64,000 nucleotides of DNA, from contig CAKONZ010000002.1 of NCBI GenBank assembly GCA_934098525.1, positions 1-64,000 of the forward strand, in the 5' to 3' direction. The position numbers and the translations under genes were made by a program. Under the pieces are notes generated by a model, which saw only the letters and a program-made list of their open reading frames with translations, was not told the DNA's origin and searched no databases. Positions 9,442-18,461 of this stretch are shown piece after piece (position 1 is the first letter of the stretch; every line of letters begins with the position of its first letter). The DNA comes from an uncultured Bacilli bacterium (GTDB lineage Bacteria; Bacillota_I; Bacilli_A; RF39; UBA660).

Positions 9442-9709
9442 ATTTTGTTGTGTAATTATAATAATTAAACTCTGCTAACTCCTCATATATCAATTCCAAA
9501 TCATCCAAATCAGTATTCTCATTTAAAAACTCTCCTAAATCGAACATCAATTGTTTAATATCAGAATACTTACCTATATCAAAACCATAACTCTTCAAAA
9601 CCAAAACTTGAACATCCGTTAGCAAAATACCCTTATAATTCTTATGCATATCAAAAGTAATATCCTTACTTAACTGATCAACATCATAACAAACATCATT
9701 AACCTTCAT
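9440..9709 (-). CDS. Small acidic protein of unknown function
   Basis: 89 residues, acidic, helical, without membrane segment or recognised domain. Its start lies inside the 3' end of the DUF2779 gene (8-11 bases overlap), so it is translationally coupled to it. GAGGTGATTG serves as ribosome site; the second of two adjacent ATGs (9709) has the better spacing. It could be an accessory of the nuclease upstream. Confidence 0.65.
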   Translation of the reverse strand: MKVNDVCYDVDQLSKDITFDMHKNYKGILLTDVQVLVLKSYGFDIGKYSDIKQLMFDLGEFLNENTDLDDLELIYEELAEFNYYNYTTK

Positions 9710-11171
9710 CATCAATCACCTCATACAACTTATCAAGTATTTTTACCATAGCCAAAGTATCAAGCTCACAATACTTTAACAAATTATTTCTAGTTTTAAT
9801 AATTTCTTCATTACTTTTTTTATCAAGATTTAAATATGCATTCATAGCCTCAGAACCATTATGAACCTCATCTAATTTTTTATAATTCAAATCATTTCCA
9901 CACAAAGCTGGTAAAACATATTTTATAGAGTAAGATCCTTTCATTTCTTTAACATAAAAATCATGATTATAAAAAGGAATCATTAAATCTTTTATATTAT
10001 TATAAATTTTCATCAAATCATCTGACAAATCAGGAAACATATAAGCTAATCGTTTAATAACAGACTTTTCAAAACTCATATTATATGCTAAAACACATAC
10101 ATCACCAGGAATATCCTCAATTAATTTTAAAGCCAAAGCTCTCATAGGATTTTCACCCTCTTTAGCTAAAAACTCCTTATGGAACAACAAACCACCCTTT
10201 TCATTCATAAAATGCAATGAATACTGAAAAGGAATCTGCATATAAGGTTTAACCATGTCCCACATAGGAATAGATTGTTGAAAAGTCTCAAAATCTAAAA
10301 AATACAATGGATAACTTAAAGTACTTAAAAAGCTCTTTATATTTTCTTTATTAATAATACTATCATTACTAAGTTCTATCTCAAGTTGATCCATTTGTTT
10401 AGAAGTGATCTTTTCATCACTACTTAATATATCTTTAAAAGTAATCAAATTCTTATGATATAAATTATATTTCTTCGAAACACTCATTGAAGCAATATCA
10501 AATACATTAGGTTTACTTAAACATCTTTGACAATATGGTTTATAAATACAAGTATATGGCTTATCACAATAAACATCTATATCAATATCACAAACACTAT
10601 CATCAATATTTTTTAACTCACAAATCCTATCTCTTACATACTCATATCTATTTTTAGCGTATTCTGTAACATCCTCTAAAAGAAACAACTCTTTTAAATT
10701 AAGTTCCCCTCTTCTAACATAATTAGAATTAACATACATAATATATACATTTCTAATATTTAATTTTAAATTAGTTAAAACATAATATTGATATGAAACA
10801 TCTTCTCTATAAATATCTTTAACTTCAGTTGAAGATTTTACCTCGTATATATCATAAAAATCACCATTTCTCTTCAAAATATCAACACTACAAAAATTAT
10901 CATCATAAACAAAAGAAGCTTCAGTAATAACATTACATCCTTCTTTCATCTTCTTATTTGTCAAAGAAATCATATCATTTAAATTATCAGAAAATGGTAT
11001 TTCAAAAAAATCTCCAAAATATCCCATGGCAACATCTCCAACTACATTACCATTATCAAAAACAGCTTGATTAACCAACTCATCATCTGCATACTCAGGA
11101 TGAAAAATATCTAACCATAGCATCTTTTTACACAATAAACCTCTACAATATTTAGACTTAGACAAATTCAC
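9699..11171 (-). CDS. DUF2779 protein: Cas4-like nuclease fused to a DEDD exonuclease domain
   Basis: 490 residues. The N-terminal half has the PD-(D/E)XK pattern: a conserved E in ITEASFVYDD, D in FCSVDIL and EVKSST, plus a cysteine group ending CDKPYTCIYKPYCQRC that with an early Cys would hold an Fe-S cluster as in Cas4 and AddB. The C-terminal half begins LYFLDFETFQ (DxE), then AYNMSFEKSVIKRL and a late LLKYCELDTLAMVKIL, matching a DnaQ-like 3'-5' exonuclease. Starts at GTG after AGGTGATAAT. Probably acts on DNA or RNA in repair or defence; the specific role is not known. Confidence 0.8.
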   Translation of the reverse strand: MNLSKSKYCRGLLCKKMLWLDIFHPEYADDELVNQAVFDNGNVVGDVAMGYFGDFFEIPFSDNLNDMISLTNKKMKEGCNVITEASFVYDDNFCSVDILKRNGDFYDIYEVKSSTEVKDIYREDVSYQYYVLTNLKLNIRNVYIMYVNSNYVRRGELNLKELFLLEDVTEYAKNRYEYVRDRICELKNIDDSVCDIDIDVYCDKPYTCIYKPYCQRCLSKPNVFDIASMSVSKKYNLYHKNLITFKDILSSDEKITSKQMDQLEIELSNDSIINKENIKSFLSTLSYPLYFLDFETFQQSIPMWDMVKPYMQIPFQYSLHFMNEKGGLLFHKEFLAKEGENPMRALALKLIEDIPGDVCVLAYNMSFEKSVIKRLAYMFPDLSDDLMKIYNNIKDLMIPFYNHDFYVKEMKGSYSIKYVLPALCGNDLNYKKLDEVHNGSEAMNAYLNLDKKSNEEIIKTRNNLLKYCELDTLAMVKILDKLYEVIDDEG

Positions 11172-11185
11172 ATTATCACCTACTA

Positions 11186-11704
11186 CTAATTACTATCTTT
11201 TTTATCTTCATTACTTTCAATATACTTTAAAATTTTTCTTTGATTTTTCAATATTTCTTTCATTTCTATATGTAATTCTTCTAAAAGAATCTCACTCTTT
11301 AAATCTGTATTATAATCATTTTGATTTCTTAAACTATCCTTTTTAGCCTCCCTATTTTGACTCATCATAATAATTGGAGCTTGAATAGCGGCAACACAAG
11401 ATAAAACTAAATTAAGTAAAATAAAAGGATAAGGATCTAAATCCTTGAAAACATAAACATTAAGCAAAATCCATCCCAACAAAAATAACACAAAAAGAAT
11501 AATAAAAGCCCAACTTCCTGCAATTTTAGTCAACTTATCCGCAACCAAATCTCCAACCTTTCTAGACTCTTTTTCTTTCTTATCAACATCAACAGCTATA
11601 TTATTTTCAAATAATAAATCCATAACTTCATCGTCATTATAAGCATCAACATCTTTATTTATAAGCATTTTTACAATTTCTTTTTTAACTTTTCTATTTT
11701 CCAT
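11186..11704 (-). CDS. DUF1003 membrane protein
   Basis: 172 residues with the DUF1003 core: KLTKIAGSWAFIILFVLFLL, a second membrane helix with DPYPFILLNLVLSCVAAIQAP and the IIMMSQNREAKKD segment, then a charged coiled-coil tail. Start at 11704 chosen because ATAGGTGGTAGTT precedes it. Function unknown. It diverges from alr and precedes the DUF2779 gene by 14 bases. Confidence 0.85.
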   Translation of the reverse strand: MENRKVKKEIVKMLINKDVDAYNDDEVMDLLFENNIAVDVDKKEKESRKVGDLVADKLTKIAGSWAFIILFVLFLLGWILLNVYVFKDLDPYPFILLNLVLSCVAAIQAPIIMMSQNREAKKDSLRNQNDYNTDLKSEILLEELHIEMKEILKNQRKILKYIESNEDKKDSN

Positions 11705-11742
11705 AACTACCACCTATACTATTATAACATCTTTTTAAAACA

Positions 11743-11771
11743 TTTACATATTAAACTATATTTAGTATAAT
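11743..11771 (+). promoter_or_regulatory. Sigma-A promoter of alr
   Basis: TTTACA, 17 bases, TATAAT, about 25 bases before the alr start; near-consensus. Confidence 0.8.
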
Positions 11772-11795
11772 CAAAATAAATAATGGAGGCAAAAT

Positions 11796-12935
11796 ATGGA
11801 TAACTATATAATAATAAATACAAAAAATCTAATAGACAACGTCAAAAAAATAACAGAAAAATATAACAATTACGAATATTACATAGCAGTAATAAAAGCA
11901 AATGCATATGGTCACGGACTAGAAATATCAAATTACTTAGAAAATACAAAAATAAACTACCTAGCAGTTTCAACCCTAGAAGAAGCAATAAAATTAAGAA
12001 GTATAAATAAAAACTTTCCAATACTATGTCTACACCCTATAAAAATAGAAGACATCAAAACTTGTATAAAACATAACATAACTATCACTATAACAAACTA
12101 TGATTTTTATAAGGAATTAATAAAACAACCAATAAATAAAAAATTAAAAGTACACTTAAAACTAAATACAGGTATGAATAGATTAGGTATTGAAAACATC
12201 AATGAAATTAACGAAATATACAACAATTTAATAAACAACAAAAACATAGAATTAGAAGGAATATATACACATATGGCAACTCTAGGAATAATAGATAAAA
12301 AATGGGATGAACAAATAAATAACTTTATAAAATTAACAAGTCAAATAGATCTAAACAAAATAAAAATAAGACATATTTTTAGTAGTAATTCATTATATCT
12401 ACATAAAAAATTACCATTTTTAAATGGTGTAAGAATAGGACAAATGTTATATAATAGTCATTTCAGTCCTATAAATGAAACAGGTTTAATAAACAAACTA
12501 AAAAAAATAAAAAGAAATATGATAAGAAATAAATTAAAACTATCTCCATTAAACAATAATTATGAATTAGATTTAAAAAATACCTTAACCCTTTGTAGTA
12601 CCATTATAGAAATTAAAAAAGTAAAAAAAGGAGAAACAATTGGATATGATGCAACCTATAAATTAGAAAAAGATTCTTATATAGCAACAATACCAATTGG
12701 ATATTCAGATGGTTTAAGTAAAAATATAAAATATATTTCTATAAAAGATAAAAAATATAAAATAATTGGTGAAATAAACATGTGTATGATAACAGCACTA
12801 GTAGATAAAACAATAAAAATAAGTGATGAAGTTATTATATTTGGAAACAATTGTATTAAACCGCAAGATATAAATGAACCAATACCACATCTATATTCAT
12901 GTTTAGACAAAAATATAAAAAGAATATACAAATAA
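11796..12935 (+). CDS. alr: Alanine racemase
   Basis: PLP enzyme converting L- to D-alanine for peptidoglycan. The PLP lysine is K34 in VIKANAYGHG, GIYTHMAT and the C-terminal IPIGYSDGL and GEINMCMI segments follow family order. The usual GRVCMD motif is altered to GEINMCMI and codon use is markedly A-rich relative to neighbours on the other strand. A lysine-rich insertion lies near residues 230-260. 379 residues. TGGAGG precedes the ATG. Monocistronic, between its promoter and a strong terminator. Confidence 0.93.
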   Translation: MDNYIIINTKNLIDNVKKITEKYNNYEYYIAVIKANAYGHGLEISNYLENTKINYLAVSTLEEAIKLRSINKNFPILCLHPIKIEDIKTCIKHNITITITNYDFYKELIKQPINKKLKVHLKLNTGMNRLGIENINEINEIYNNLINNKNIELEGIYTHMATLGIIDKKWDEQINNFIKLTSQIDLNKIKIRHIFSSNSLYLHKKLPFLNGVRIGQMLYNSHFSPINETGLINKLKKIKRNMIRNKLKLSPLNNNYELDLKNTLTLCSTIIEIKKVKKGETIGYDATYKLEKDSYIATIPIGYSDGLSKNIKYISIKDKKYKIIGEINMCMITALVDKTIKISDEVIIFGNNCIKPQDINEPIPHLYSCLDKNIKRIYK

Positions 12936-12957
12936 AAGCTTCCGCAAAGGAAGCTTT
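12935..12957. terminator. Terminator after alr, shared with the gatD-like gene
   Basis: AAAGCTTCC/GGAAGCTTT hairpin with T runs on both strands between converging genes. Confidence 0.85.
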
Positions 12958-12960
12958 TTC

Positions 12961-13680
12961 TTAACCATGATCATGTAAAATATATCTAGCGTTCTTTCTT
13001 TCCAAAGATTTAACTCTTTTATCATATGCTTTTATCACATCATCTTCATACTTTAATTTACCATTATATCCTATTAAACCCAAAACATATTTAGTAAAAT
13101 ACGGATTTAAAATCAAAAACGGTCCAAGTAAATATGTACCAAAAAAATGATGATAACAAATACCTTCAATATTTGAATTTTCATTTACACCAAAGCAACC
13201 TTCTCTAGCAGTAATAAAAGGATGTTTTATATCACCATACATATAAGTAAACTGACTCTTGTTTCCCACAATTTTCATATCTTTATAATTCCCTATAAAT
13301 AAAGAATTATGTCTCTTATTTTTATCTCTAACAAAATAATTATCAAAAACACCAAGCCCTTTTGTCTTTTTACCATCCTCTAAAATATACTTACCAAATA
13401 ACTCAAAAGCACTACCAGTAGCAATAACTAAAACATCATTTTTTATTAATTCAATAAGTTTCTTCTTATATTTTCCTAACTCTTTTAAAATAATATCTTG
13501 ATACTCATCTGGCATAGAACCAATATAAATCATAGAAACCTTATGATTAACAAAATAAGGTTCCTCATTTATAGAAGTTTTGATAAAATTAGCCTTAGGT
13601 AAACATTCTTCTAAATATCTAACATTTGCTAAATCTCCATAAATATTAGTCAATTCAGGATAAAGAATTTCAATTTTCAT
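12961..13680 (-). CDS. GatD-like amidotransferase subunit lacking catalytic residues
   Basis: Homologue of GatD, the glutaminase partner of MurT that amidates the D-Glu of lipid II. The N-terminal family block TNIYGDLANVRYLEECL is kept. The nucleophile elbow, normally ICGGYQ, reads VIATGSAFELFG (85-96) with no Cys, and the catalytic His of TYLHGP is Leu in TYLLGP (182-187). Cysteines elsewhere (26, 162, 175) are not in the elbow. It starts 1 base after murT ends. Either it no longer hydrolyses glutamine or it uses other residues. Confidence 0.85.
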   Translation of the reverse strand: MKIEILYPELTNIYGDLANVRYLEECLPKANFIKTSINEEPYFVNHKVSMIYIGSMPDEYQDIILKELGKYKKKLIELIKNDVLVIATGSAFELFGKYILEDGKKTKGLGVFDNYFVRDKNKRHNSLFIGNYKDMKIVGNKSQFTYMYGDIKHPFITAREGCFGVNENSNIEGICYHHFFGTYLLGPFLILNPYFTKYVLGLIGYNGKLKYEDDVIKAYDKRVKSLERKNARYILHDHG

Positions 13681-13681
13681 A

Positions 13682-15046
13682 CTATTTATCCTCCTTAATT
13701 CTTCTAATTACTTCATCTTCAATATTCTTAGCCTTAGCATAACAATCTACTTCATATAAAATATATATCTTATCAATTCCCTTAGTGCTAACATACTTAG
13801 AAGTCTCATATTCATCCTCAACACACACTATTTTTTCTCTATCTATTCCTGCCATTAAAAGTCTAACAACATAATCTAAATACTTATTACTACCAACTAT
13901 TATCTTCTTAACATTATCTTTATTTAAAAACTCAAAATCCGTCTCATATAACCAAGTAACAGTCTCTGTTTCATCAACATTACCATAAGCTTCATTTAGA
14001 ATCATGATAACTTCAAAATTAGAATTATCACAAGCCAAATAATCAAAAACTGTAGAAGAAGCACTAACATTTTGGCCCTTTGTCATTTGCATAGCAATTT
14101 CTATACCATTAACAATCAGCCTATTTTCTCTAAGCTTTGGAACATGTATTTTTTTAAAATCCTCTATAATCTTATTATCATCCAAACCATAAAATTTAGC
14201 AAAAGTATACACTGCCATAACATTATAAGCATTAAAAATTGAATCAGATACAATTGGACATAAAATAGTTTTATCTTTATGCCTTATATTCATAGTCTTA
14301 TTATCATAATCAATATTAGAACCTATAAAATCTGCTTCTTTAGATTTAAAACCACACTTTGGACAAATAAATTTACCAATATGTCTATAATGTTGATATA
14401 AATATTTAACTTCATTATAACACTTTGGACAAACCCTAAAATCATCAGCCATATAATTTTTTACTCCATCAAAATCCTTTTCAATAGCAAAAAATCTTTT
14501 TTCATTAGGACAATTAACAAAGCTACTAATTGGATCATCTGCATTTAAAATTAATTTAGCACGAGGAACAGTATTAATAGCTCTCTCTAAAATAGAATTA
14601 ATATAGCTTGGATATGCATTTCTTCTTATCGAATCACGACATATATTTGTAACAACGATATAATCAGGATCAATATCTGGAAATGTATCAATTGAAGTCT
14701 TTTCATCTGCTTCTAAAACTGCAACATCCACTATTGGTTTATTAAAAATATTAACAGCACCAAGTAAACATCTAATATGTCCCGCTAAAGTATTAGCGCC
14801 CCAATCATTATAAGCAACCTTCAATCCTTCTTCCCTAAGTAAATCTGTAATAAGGCTAGAAGTAGTAGTTTTCCCATTAGTACCAGTTACAACTATAGTA
14901 AGTTTTGGTTTAGCTAACCTCTTTAATATTTTACTTGTAAAACGATACGCAAGTAAACCTGGTCTATCATCCCTTTCGTCTCCTTTAATCTTATTAATTA
15001 ACATTAAAAACTTACCGGCCCATAAGCCTAAAAAAAATCTTATCAT
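13682..15046 (-). CDS. murT: MurT-like Mur ligase (lipid II isoglutaminyl synthase subunit)
   Basis: Mur-ligase-fold ATPase that in Staphylococcus and Streptococcus joins GatD to amidate lipid II. P-loop VVTGTNGKTTTSS near residue 54, the MurT zinc ribbon (CPKCYNE and CPKCGFKS) and a DUF1727-type C-terminal domain are visible. The usual DGxDxSW segment with the Asp of the GatD/MurT triad is replaced by DETETVTW, matching the loss in the partner. 454 residues, full length. It lies directly upstream of the gatD-like gene on the same transcript. Confidence 0.87.
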   Translation of the reverse strand: MIRFFLGLWAGKFLMLINKIKGDERDDRPGLLAYRFTSKILKRLAKPKLTIVVTGTNGKTTTSSLITDLLREEGLKVAYNDWGANTLAGHIRCLLGAVNIFNKPIVDVAVLEADEKTSIDTFPDIDPDYIVVTNICRDSIRRNAYPSYINSILERAINTVPRAKLILNADDPISSFVNCPNEKRFFAIEKDFDGVKNYMADDFRVCPKCYNEVKYLYQHYRHIGKFICPKCGFKSKEADFIGSNIDYDNKTMNIRHKDKTILCPIVSDSIFNAYNVMAVYTFAKFYGLDDNKIIEDFKKIHVPKLRENRLIVNGIEIAMQMTKGQNVSASSTVFDYLACDNSNFEVIMILNEAYGNVDETETVTWLYETDFEFLNKDNVKKIIVGSNKYLDYVVRLLMAGIDREKIVCVEDEYETSKYVSTKGIDKIYILYEVDCYAKAKNIEDEVIRRIKEDK

Positions 15047-15080
15047 ACTATCACCTACTTATAGTATACCATTTAAACAA

Positions 15081-15114
15081 AAAAGATAAAATATTTAATT
15101 TAATTTTATCTTTT
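15081..15114 (-). terminator. Terminator of the large LRR gene
   Basis: AAAAGATAAAAT/ATTTTATCTTTT stem overlapping the LRR gene stop, followed by T residues on the minus strand. Confidence 0.75.
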
Positions 15115-17124
15115 CTTAACATACTCATACTTCTTATGAAAATCAAAATCCAATAATTTTTTTCTCATATCACGAAGTATATTCTTTTTATTATTAATAT
15201 CAGTTAAATTTCTTATTTTAACATTCTTACCAAAAAAGTTTTCTCCAATTACTTTTAAATTAGAAAAATCAACGTAATTTAAATCCAAATTATTAGGCAA
15301 AAAATTATCCCCAGCTTCAACTAAACTTCTCATATCCAAATAATATAACTTTTCATTACAAAACATAAATTTATATCCAGTCTTTTTTACTTTAGGTAAA
15401 ATAGCTTTTTCTAAAATAACATTCTTATACAAAAAATATCTATCAATAATTTCTAAATCAGGTAAAAATAATTCTTTCATATTTAAATTATCATATAAAA
15501 AACTATGTCCAACCACTTTAAGTTTAGAAGCATAAAGCCTCTTAAGTACGCTATTATTATCCAAAAATTCATTACCAGCAAAAATCAAACTAGGCAAACA
15601 CAACTCCTCCAAAGAGCAATTAAAAAACAAAAATCCCCTACCAACAACTTCAACTTTTGGTGCATATAACCTATTCAAACATTTATTTGAATGTAAAAAA
15701 CCATCTCCACATCTTTTTAAACAAGGCAAAGAAAGTTCTGACATATTCCAATTAAAAAACAAAAAATCATTACCAATTTCACTAACATTAGGAGCATCAA
15801 ATTTAGATAATTTACTATTATGATAAAAAAATGAATCACCAACAATCTCTAAATTTGGAAAAGATAAACTTCTTATATTATGATTATCCTTTAAAAAATC
15901 ATCACCTATAGTTACAACATTAGGTAAACAAATGTTATTTAAAGTATCATTTCTTCTTAAAAAACAATCACCAATTTCAACAACATTAAAAGCCTCAAAA
16001 TCACTAATACCACCATTTAAATACAAAAAAGAATTTCCTATTATTTTTAAAGAAGCAAAATGCGCAGTAACCAAAGAATTATTAAAATAAAGAAAATTAT
16101 CATTTATATTTAAAACATTATCATCAATAATACCTATTATTTTATTATTACCATTTAAATTTATCACAATATCTTTATTATTATCAAAAACTATTTTAAC
16201 CTCTTTAAAATCATCCTTATTTCTAATAGAAATATTTTTAATATCAGAAAATAAATCCAAAAAAGAATCATTTATTCTATCATCATATAAACTTATTCTT
16301 TTATTTACTAAATCTAATATAAAATAATCCATAACTATAAACTTTTCTTTATCATATTTTTTAACTACACCATTATCAATTATTATATTATCTGGACAAT
16401 AATAAATATCATTTACATCATAATTATACTTATAATATTTTCCATTAACATCCCTAACATATCCAAATATATCTAACTCATATTTATTTCTTTGTACTAA
16501 GCCATAATCCTTTTCAAAAGCCTTTGTCAATCCAGGTATAATATTTTCCAAATTATTACTAAAAGTTGCATCAGCATTAATAACCCTATGATTATATCTA
16601 TTTTTAATACTCAAAGTATTAGAATCTCTAGTAAACTGTATACTCAAAACAGATGTTCCGTATAAATCTTGTCTTTCAGGAGTAGTAAAATCTTCTCTTC
16701 TAATATCAGAAACATTCTTCTTTACCGCAAAAAACACCCTATTAGTAATTAATTTATCTCCATTAAAAGTACATAACTTTTCCCCATCAGCATAATACTT
16801 CTTAAAACTTTGAATGTCATCTTCACTTAAACACTCATCATATAAAATATAACCAGCCTCATCCATTAATTCTTTAGCAGTCTTAGTAACAATTTCTTCA
16901 TATTTAATACTATCTACAAAATTAAATATAAAATTTCTAAAATTTAAAAACACATCATCTTCAAGTAAATCATTAAATAAATCACGAGAAGGATAAAAAT
17001 ATTTAAGTAACAAGCCAGAAAGTAAACCTTCAGTTTCTAAAATAGTAGGAAAAGAAGTTCTACAAAAATGCATCATTTCTTCTCCATACTTTTTCTTTAT
17101 AATTTTCAAATCATAATTATCCAT
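15106..17124 (-). CDS. Leucine-rich-repeat protein with conserved N-terminal domain
   Basis: 672 residues without signal peptide. Residues 1 to about 330 form a conserved domain shared with the LRR protein at 48366-49772 (AKELMDEAGYILYDECL, VLSIQFTRDSNTLSIKNRY, ENIIPGLTKAFEKDYG). From about 340 on, some 13-14 repeats of 22 residues follow the pattern IGDxFLxxNxxLxxLxLPxL, a BspA-like LRR type. Function unknown; such arrays usually bind proteins. The first 92 bases are identical to the paralogue. A GGTGG site supports the start at 17124. Monocistronic. Confidence 0.8.
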   Translation of the reverse strand: MDNYDLKIIKKKYGEEMMHFCRTSFPTILETEGLLSGLLLKYFYPSRDLFNDLLEDDVFLNFRNFIFNFVDSIKYEEIVTKTAKELMDEAGYILYDECLSEDDIQSFKKYYADGEKLCTFNGDKLITNRVFFAVKKNVSDIRREDFTTPERQDLYGTSVLSIQFTRDSNTLSIKNRYNHRVINADATFSNNLENIIPGLTKAFEKDYGLVQRNKYELDIFGYVRDVNGKYYKYNYDVNDIYYCPDNIIIDNGVVKKYDKEKFIVMDYFILDLVNKRISLYDDRINDSFLDLFSDIKNISIRNKDDFKEVKIVFDNNKDIVINLNGNNKIIGIIDDNVLNINDNFLYFNNSLVTAHFASLKIIGNSFLYLNGGISDFEAFNVVEIGDCFLRRNDTLNNICLPNVVTIGDDFLKDNHNIRSLSFPNLEIVGDSFFYHNSKLSKFDAPNVSEIGNDFLFFNWNMSELSLPCLKRCGDGFLHSNKCLNRLYAPKVEVVGRGFLFFNCSLEELCLPSLIFAGNEFLDNNSVLKRLYASKLKVVGHSFLYDNLNMKELFLPDLEIIDRYFLYKNVILEKAILPKVKKTGYKFMFCNEKLYYLDMRSLVEAGDNFLPNNLDLNYVDFSNLKVIGENFFGKNVKIRNLTDINNKKNILRDMRKKLLDFDFHKKYEYVKKR

Positions 17125-17251
17125 CATACCACCAGCTCAATAATGCTTATTATACTATAAAATATTAAAATTAACAATAAAATAGCACAAAAAAAGAACT
17201 TTCGCTCATTACTCTATATAATTGTTTTCAATAAATACCAAAGCATAATAA

Positions 17252-17273
17252 AAACCTTGAAAATTCAAGGTTT
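17252..17273 (-). terminator. Terminator of the tRNA-Arg/tRNA-Pro unit
   Basis: AAACCTTGAA hairpin (AAACCTTGAATTTTCAAGGTTT on the minus strand in pieces) followed by TTTTATTAT, 11 bases after the tRNA-Pro CCA end. Confidence 0.75.
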
Positions 17274-17283
17274 ATAAACATAA

Positions 17284-17360
17284 TGGTCGGGAAGACAGGA
17301 TTTGAACCTGCAACCCCTTGGTCCCAAACCAAGTGCTCTACCAAGTTGAGCCACTTCCCG
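17284..17360 (-). tRNA. tRNA-Pro (anticodon TGG)
   Basis: 77 bases including an encoded CCA. Acceptor stem CGGGAAG/CTTCCCG, anticodon stem CTTGG/CCAAG with loop TTTGGGA, T-arm GGTTCAAATCC. Confidence 0.96.
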
Positions 17361-17363
17361 AAG

Positions 17364-17440
17364 TGGTGTCCTGGAAGGGATTTGAACCCCTGACCGACGG
17401 CTTAGAAGGCTGTTGCTCTATCCAGCTGAGCTACCAGGAC
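17364..17440 (-). tRNA. tRNA-Arg (anticodon TCT)
   Basis: 77 bases including encoded CCA. Acceptor stem GTCCTGG/CCAGGAC, anticodon loop CTTCTAA, T-arm GGTTCAAATCC. One A-C mismatch in the anticodon stem. Three bases separate it from tRNA-Pro, so the two are one transcript. Confidence 0.95.
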
Positions 17441-17515
17441 ACGATTAGCATTAATCCCAATGCTTTTTCATTATATAATAATATTTTTAAAAATGCAATA
17501 CTTTTTACAATTTTT

Positions 17516-18412
17516 TCATTTTTTAATCTCCAGTTTAACTACTTCATTATCAATAAATCTAACAACATTTTTATTATAATTTAAAAACAAAGACTCAACA
17601 AGTGGATGATACAAATTTTCAAATTGACTAATATCCTCATTAAAAACCAACTCAATAGCATTATCTGAAATAGTATAATTAAGTAACTTTAATTTACTAG
17701 GAAAATAAGAAACTATTCCCTCTAAGAAAACATAATTACTCAACTCATCCACTATTATTTCGATTTTCTCTCTATCATCATTTATATACTTTGTAACAAA
17801 AAAATCATTACCATAGCTATCATAAAAACATAAAAATACTTTATTTATATTTATATTACTATTCAATTCATATACTTTATTTATTCCATAATCCTTAGTA
17901 AGAACAGTCGGTAAAGATTTCAAAGTATTAGGTACATAAGTAAGTAAATTATTATCAACATAAATCTCTACTCCTAAAACTTCCTCAAAAGAAGTAACAG
18001 TATAAGTTATAGCCTCAATCATTTTTTCTGATTGATCAGCACTAATATCTAATAACTCTTTAGAAAAATATATTTTTAAAATATCACCATTTAAAGAAAC
18101 CTCCAAAACCTTAGTGCCAACTGGTAATATTGGCTTATAATATGATGGTAATAAACTATTTTTATTATTATCACAAATCATTATATTAAGCATTTCTTCA
18201 ATCTTTTCTTCAACACTTAACTTCTGATCAACATAAACAGAAGCAAGTGAAATATAATTATTTTCATTTAAAGTATATACATACATATTAGTCTCATTTT
18301 TATTACTCTTTTCACTCTTATCATAATCAATAAAAAATGTAGTTATAACAATCAAGCAAAAAGAAATTATTGATACCAAAAATATCTTATTAAGAGCCTT
18401 TCTTTTTAACAC
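17516..18412 (-). CDS. gerM: GerM-like sporulation/germination lipoprotein-type protein
   Basis: 298 residues with an N-terminal membrane anchor (about 10-28) and two copies of the GerMN domain (about 45-165 and 180-295). GerM takes part in engulfment and cortex formation and localises between the membranes around the forespore. Bacillus GerM is a lipoprotein; no lipobox cysteine is apparent here, so an uncleaved anchor is likely. Starts at GTG after AGGTGATATT. It follows gerE, the same pairing as in Bacillus. Confidence 0.85.
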   Translation of the reverse strand: MLKRKALNKIFLVSIISFCLIVITTFFIDYDKSEKSNKNETNMYVYTLNENNYISLASVYVDQKLSVEEKIEEMLNIMICDNNKNSLLPSYYKPILPVGTKVLEVSLNGDILKIYFSKELLDISADQSEKMIEAITYTVTSFEEVLGVEIYVDNNLLTYVPNTLKSLPTVLTKDYGINKVYELNSNININKVFLCFYDSYGNDFFVTKYINDDREKIEIIVDELSNYVFLEGIVSYFPSKLKLLNYTISDNAIELVFNEDISQFENLYHPLVESLFLNYNKNVVRFIDNEVVKLEIKK

Positions 18413-18439
18413 AATATCACCTAATAAATTATATGAAAA

Positions 18440-18461
18440 AACATGTGATTTAACACATGTT
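18440..18461 (-). terminator. Terminator of gerE
   Basis: AACATGTG/CACATGTT hairpin followed by TTTTTTC on the minus strand, overlapping the gerE stop. It lies between gerE and gerM, so gerM may need read-through or its own promoter. Confidence 0.75.

Larger units (their letters stand above)
17128..17515 (-). other. Intergenic region with tRNA pair
   Basis: Holds tRNA-Pro, tRNA-Arg and their terminator, all on the minus strand. The remaining bases between 17128 and 17250 show no gene or clear signal. Confidence 0.7.

Noticed and set aside
17318..17584. 88-codon plus-strand ORF across the tRNA pair
   Set aside because: It is read through tRNA-Pro and tRNA-Arg antisense and into gerM; not a gene.
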